56,398 bases of DNA, from positions 1 through 56,398 of the forward strand of contig CACGEC010000004.1 of assembly GCA_902572005.1 (NCBI GenBank), given 5' to 3'. The translations under genes and the position numbers were made by a program. Below the pieces are notes generated by a model. The model was given only the letters and a program-made list of their open reading frames with translations. It was not told where the DNA came from and ran no database searches. How positions within the stretch are numbered: the stretch's first letter is position 1; each line of letters opens with the position of its first letter. Below are positions 52,791 to 56,398 of the stretch, in pieces. Source of the stretch: an uncultured Pelagibacteraceae bacterium. GTDB taxonomy: Bacteria > Pseudomonadota > Alphaproteobacteria > Pelagibacterales > Pelagibacteraceae.

Positions 52791-52822
52791 ACAGCCTTAA
52801 TGTTAAAAAGCATTAAGGCTGT
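52791..52822. terminator. Hairpin after hup (12-bp perfect stem)
   Basis: ACAGCCTTAATG-TTAAAAAG-CATTAAGGCTGT. Confidence 0.85.
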
Positions 52823-52827
52823 TTCTA

Positions 52828-52844
52828 TATGCAAATTATGCATA
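52828..52844. promoter_or_regulatory. Candidate operator TATGCA-AATTA-TGCATA upstream of amtB
   Basis: Perfect palindrome, same TGCA-N5-TGCA layout as near glnA. Confidence 0.5.
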
Positions 52845-52915
52845 CCCAATTTTCCTAATCAACGTTAGTTTTTATTAATAGAAAAAATATAAGAGCTTCT
52901 TAACAGGGAGGTCTT

Positions 52916-54217
52916 ATGACAAAATTAATTAAAAAAATAAGTGCGCCACTTATAAGTTTAATTTTTTTATTAAACATGAGTAGTGCAGGTATGGCAGATA
53001 CGACAGTTTCTGCTGAAGTAGGGTTTATCTTTAATACCTTATTATTTCTAATTTGCGGTTTCTTAGTAATGTTTATGGCTGCAGGTTTTGCAATGCTGGA
53101 ATCTGGAATGGTTACATCAAAAAGTGTATCCGTAATTTGTGCAAAAAACATAGGTTTATTCTCAATTGCAGGAATTATGTTCTGGATGGTAGGTTATAAT
53201 TTAGCCTACGGGATTCCAGAGGGAGGATATATTGGAAAATTTATACCATGGTCTGATGCTAGTGCTGTAGATACGGGTTATTCTGATGGTTCAGATTGGT
53301 ATTTTCAAATGGTTTTCTGTGCAACAACAGTTTCTATTGTATCTGGAACAATGGCAGAAAGAATAAAATTATGGCCATTCTTCGTATTTGCTGCAATTCT
53401 TTCAGGAATTATTTATCCAATAGTAATGGGTTGGCAGTGGGGTGGAGGCTGGTTAGCAGAATTAGGTTTTTCTGATTTTGCTGGTTCAACTTTAGTACAC
53501 TCAACTGGTGGTGCAGCTGCTTTAGCTGGTGCTATGATTATTGGTCCTAGACTTGGAAGATTTACAAAGTCTGGTGTTCCAGCTCCACTTAAGCCATTTG
53601 CAGCATCATCAATTCCATTAGTTACAATTGGAGTATTTATTTTATGGTTAGGTTGGTTTGGTTTTAATGGTGGTTCACAATTAGCTATGGGAACTGCTGA
53701 TGATGCAATTGCTGTATCAACAATTTTTATTAATACATTTTTAGCAGGTGCTGGTGGTGTAATGGGTGCCGCTATTATAACAAGATTGCACTTTGGTAAA
53801 ACAGATGTAATTCAAATGTTAAATGGATGTATTGGTGGATTAGTTGCAGTAACCGCTGAACCATTAGCTCCATCACCTTTCGCAGCAATTTTGATTGGTG
53901 CAGTTGGTGGTTTAATTGTAGTTTATGGTACTAAACTATTATTCTCATTAAAAATTGATGATGTAGTAGGTGCAATACCAGCACACTTGTTTGCCGGAAT
54001 TTGGGGAACATTAATAGTTCCAGCCACAAATTCTGGTGCAAATTTTAGTTCTCAGTTGATCGGTGTATTATCTGTAAACATATTTGTATTTATAGTCGCT
54101 TACATTGTATTTAGCGCTATTAAATCAACTATTGGCCTAAGGTTAAGTAAAGAAGGTGAAACCAAAGGAACAGATGTTACTGAAACTGGTGTAATTGCTT
54201 ACGCAATTCGTGACTAA
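52916..54217 (+). CDS. amtB: Ammonium transporter
   Basis: Amt family (FMAAGFAMLESGMVTSKSVSVICAKNIG; DFAGSTLVHSTGGAAALAGAMIIGPRLGRF). Confidence 0.97.
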   Translation: MTKLIKKISAPLISLIFLLNMSSAGMADTTVSAEVGFIFNTLLFLICGFLVMFMAAGFAMLESGMVTSKSVSVICAKNIGLFSIAGIMFWMVGYNLAYGIPEGGYIGKFIPWSDASAVDTGYSDGSDWYFQMVFCATTVSIVSGTMAERIKLWPFFVFAAILSGIIYPIVMGWQWGGGWLAELGFSDFAGSTLVHSTGGAAALAGAMIIGPRLGRFTKSGVPAPLKPFAASSIPLVTIGVFILWLGWFGFNGGSQLAMGTADDAIAVSTIFINTFLAGAGGVMGAAIITRLHFGKTDVIQMLNGCIGGLVAVTAEPLAPSPFAAILIGAVGGLIVVYGTKLLFSLKIDDVVGAIPAHLFAGIWGTLIVPATNSGANFSSQLIGVLSVNIFVFIVAYIVFSAIKSTIGLRLSKEGETKGTDVTETGVIAYAIRD

Positions 54218-54229
54218 TTGTTAACAATA

Positions 54230-54282
54230 AAGGGATCCTTCGCCTCTGTGTATCCGCAACGTTACTCAACGGAGGGTCCCTT
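54230..54282 (+). ncRNA. GC-rich stem-loop in amtB 3' region, putative 3'-UTR element or sRNA
   Basis: 12-bp stem AAGGGAUCCUUC / GGAGGGUCCCUU (with G-U pairs) and 29-nt loop GCCUCUGUGUAUCCGCAACGUUACUCAAC. Confidence 0.5.
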
Positions 54283-54316
54283 AAAAAATTTACTTCCTCT
54301 AGTTAGTTAAATAAAA

Positions 54317-54344
54317 AAAAGCCCTCTCCCTCAAGGGGGCTTTT
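54317..54344. terminator. Bidirectional terminator between convergent amtB and glycosyltransferase-like gene
   Basis: AAAAGCCCTC-TCCCTCAA-GGGGGCTTTT with A/T tracts on both sides. Confidence 0.85.
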
Positions 54345-55311
54345 ATTTATTTTCATCCCACAGTTTTTTGTAATCAATAAATGGTGCTAAACCATAACTT
54401 GAATTCACATTTGTTAAATGCAAGGATAAACTTTTGAGTGGGGACACACATATTTCTTTAAGATATATTTCATTTAAATATTTTTCAAATGGATCATGTC
54501 GATCGGTGCACGTTTTTTTAAAGTTTTCCCAATATTGATCTAACAATGTTTTGCTGGTCATAAATGTGCAAAGGGTTTTATTTATTGTTCTCCAGTGTCT
54601 TTTATTACCTATTAAAATATTTGTTTTTTCATTATTCATATATAGATAAGGGTAGTCTGCTGGACACATGAATATATCTTTACCAATTTGAGAGGCAATT
54701 CTTTGATATGAGGCAACCATTTCTTCTAACATAGGTTCAAAATGAAGATAGTCATCTTCAACGAACAGTATTAGATCATTAGCTTGATTTTTTCCAATCT
54801 CAAAACTTTGTAGTAAACTGGCTAAATTCGAAAAAGTTGCCTTTGATTTTTGTTTTTTTATAAAATTTTCAAATTTTTCATGATTTAGAGGAACAATTTC
54901 AACATCATTATCATTAATGACACTTTTTACTCTTTTTAAATTTTCCTCTTTGGAATGATCATCAATGATAACAGTCTTAATACTTAAATCTGAATATTTT
55001 TTTTTGCAAAAATTAATAGATTTTATCAAAGATTTTAATGATCTAACTGAATATTCCACTTTTGATTGCTCAAACAATCTATTTTTACTTTGATCCCAAA
55101 TTTCTAATTCTGTATTCATTCTAAAAATAATTAAGATCGAATTAATTTTTCTAGTTATTTTTACTTCTCCCAATGGTAAAACAATAGACTTTTCATTTAT
55201 AAGAGAAAGATCCTCATTTAACTCCTTATTTAGAGTGGGAGATGTAAAGCTATTTTGGTCAATTATTTCAAAGCCTAATAGTCTACAAATTTTAATGAAA
55301 AGTTTTTTCAT
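54343..55311 (-). CDS. Glycosyltransferase-family-2-like protein
   Basis: ILIIFRMNTELEI...IKTVIIDDHSKEENLKRV...DLILFVEDDYLHFEPMLEEMV (nucleotide-sugar DxD-like EDDY). Confidence 0.65.
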   Translation of the reverse strand: MKKLFIKICRLLGFEIIDQNSFTSPTLNKELNEDLSLINEKSIVLPLGEVKITRKINSILIIFRMNTELEIWDQSKNRLFEQSKVEYSVRSLKSLIKSINFCKKKYSDLSIKTVIIDDHSKEENLKRVKSVINDNDVEIVPLNHEKFENFIKKQKSKATFSNLASLLQSFEIGKNQANDLILFVEDDYLHFEPMLEEMVASYQRIASQIGKDIFMCPADYPYLYMNNEKTNILIGNKRHWRTINKTLCTFMTSKTLLDQYWENFKKTCTDRHDPFEKYLNEIYLKEICVSPLKSLSLHLTNVNSSYGLAPFIDYKKLWDENK

Positions 55312-55348
55312 ATGTTTTTTAATTTATGATATAAATATTTACATCATT

Positions 55349-55732
55349 ATGACAATTAAATCATCTCAAACCCTGGTTTCTGAAGCTCTTAAAGAAATTA
55401 AAACAATTTCTAATGATGAAGCCTTCAAAATGGTAAATGATAAACAGTGTAATCTAATTGATATCAGAGATATAAGAGAACTTCAAAAAGAGGGACAAAT
55501 TGAAGGTGCAAATCATATTCCAAGAGGGATGCTCGAATTTTGGTTGGATCCAGAGAGCGCCTATTTTAAAGAGGGCAAACTCGATTTAAATAAAGAGATG
55601 GTTTTATTTTGTGCCGGTGGGCTTAGATCTGCTTTAGCAGCAAAATCATTAAAAGATATGGGTTTTAAAAAAGTATCACATATTGATGGTGGTTTTGGTG
55701 CTCTTAGGCAAAGTAAATTTAAGATCATTTAG
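55349..55732 (+). CDS. Rhodanese-like sulfurtransferase
   Basis: NLIDIRDIRELQKEGQIEGANHIPRGMLEFW; LFCAGGLRSALAAK; start at 55349 avoids overlap with the divergent gene. Confidence 0.9.
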   Translation: MTIKSSQTLVSEALKEIKTISNDEAFKMVNDKQCNLIDIRDIRELQKEGQIEGANHIPRGMLEFWLDPESAYFKEGKLDLNKEMVLFCAGGLRSALAAKSLKDMGFKKVSHIDGGFGALRQSKFKII

Positions 55733-56313
55733 GAATTATACTCTTCCAAAGCATAATCTAAACGATCCTGGCCCCAAAAAATTTTATCATTAACAACAAA
55801 TGTTGGAGCACCGAAAATATCTTTTTCAAATGCATGATTTGTTAATTCCTTTAATTTATTTTTTACTTCCTCATTTTCAATATCTTCGTAAAATTTTTTT
55901 GTATCTAGTTTGATAAAATTTAGAATTTTTTCAATTACTTCTTTATTTGAAATATCCAAGTTATTTTTCCAATATGAGTCAAAACAAATATCAAAATATT
56001 TATTTCTTAGATCATCACTTAGTACTAGATATCCACGCATTAAATATAAACTGTTAATTGGAAATTTTAAATTCCAAATAAATTCAATATTATTTTTTTT
56101 TGCAATTAACTCACAATCATTTTTCATATTTTTCATTTTACGCTCGTTAAAAGCTGGGGCTGTTATCCCTCCAAGCTTATGAAGTCCACCAAGCAATATT
56201 GGATTATAAGTAACCTTTATTTTGTTATCTTTGTTTATTGACCTTAATTTTTTATAGGCAAGATATGAGTAGGGGCTTATAAAATCAAAATAAAATTTTA
56301 AAGATTTAGTCAT
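55729..56313 (-). CDS. DsbA-family 2-hydroxychromene-2-carboxylate isomerase-like protein
   Basis: LKFYFDFISPYSYLAYKKL; IFGAPTFVVNDKIFWGQDRLDYAL. Confidence 0.9.
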   Translation of the reverse strand: MTKSLKFYFDFISPYSYLAYKKLRSINKDNKIKVTYNPILLGGLHKLGGITAPAFNERKMKNMKNDCELIAKKNNIEFIWNLKFPINSLYLMRGYLVLSDDLRNKYFDICFDSYWKNNLDISNKEVIEKILNFIKLDTKKFYEDIENEEVKNKLKELTNHAFEKDIFGAPTFVVNDKIFWGQDRLDYALEEYNS

Positions 56314-56398
56314 ATAGATTTATGCTCTTCGCATAAAAAATTCTAATTAACCAGTAAGTAAATAAACCTATTGGGCCTATCAAATAAGTGATTATCAA
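56306..56398 (-). CDS. C-terminal fragment of a membrane protein (possibly ABA4-like), runs off window
   Basis: Open frame LIITYLIGPIGLFTYWLIRIFYAKSINLYD*, stop overlapping the downstream ATG (TATGACTAA). Confidence 0.5.
   Translation of the reverse strand: MIITYLIGPIGLFTYWLIRIFYAKSINLYD

Noticed and set aside
1-56398. CRISPR arrays, tRNA/rRNA genes, integrases or transposases
   Set aside because: No regularly spaced repeats, tRNA cloverleaf blocks, rRNA segments or recombinase-like ORFs seen by eye.

Overview
This AT-rich, tightly packed 56.4 kb window has gene content characteristic of SAR11 (Pelagibacterales; lineage inferred from content). It contains no rRNA, tRNA, CRISPR array, prophage or transposon that I could recognise. 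Main blocks: a PBP1A C-terminus; prfB with a +1 programmed frameshift; an iscR-sufBCDS-sufU-sufT-sufA Fe-S operon with a near-consensus IscR operator; glnA; mmuM with a SAM-II/SAM-V-like riboswitch; a Moco/sulfite island (moaB, moaEDCA, msrPQ, sorAB-like); an aldonate-catabolism and tripartite tricarboxylate transporter (TTT) cluster whose dehydratase is frameshifted at a G7 tract; a thiV-like symporter under a TPP riboswitch; dmdA next to aceA; an ScfR/RamB-like regulator with repeated TTTACAAA/TTGTAAA sites; and rhlE, rseP, hup and amtB. The best leads are: (1) a shared TGCA-N5-TRCA palindrome near glnA, a small ORF converging on glnA, and amtB; (2) the aceA / 53-aa sORF / operator / ScfR-like module; (3) the G7-frameshifted aldonate pathway; (4) an aldehyde dehydrogenase with a histone-H1-like basic N-terminal tail and an internal start; (5) a terminator hairpin inside the 5' end of tctB; (6) a GC-rich stem-loop downstream of amtB. 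All functional calls come from reading the protein and DNA sequence; no database search was run.
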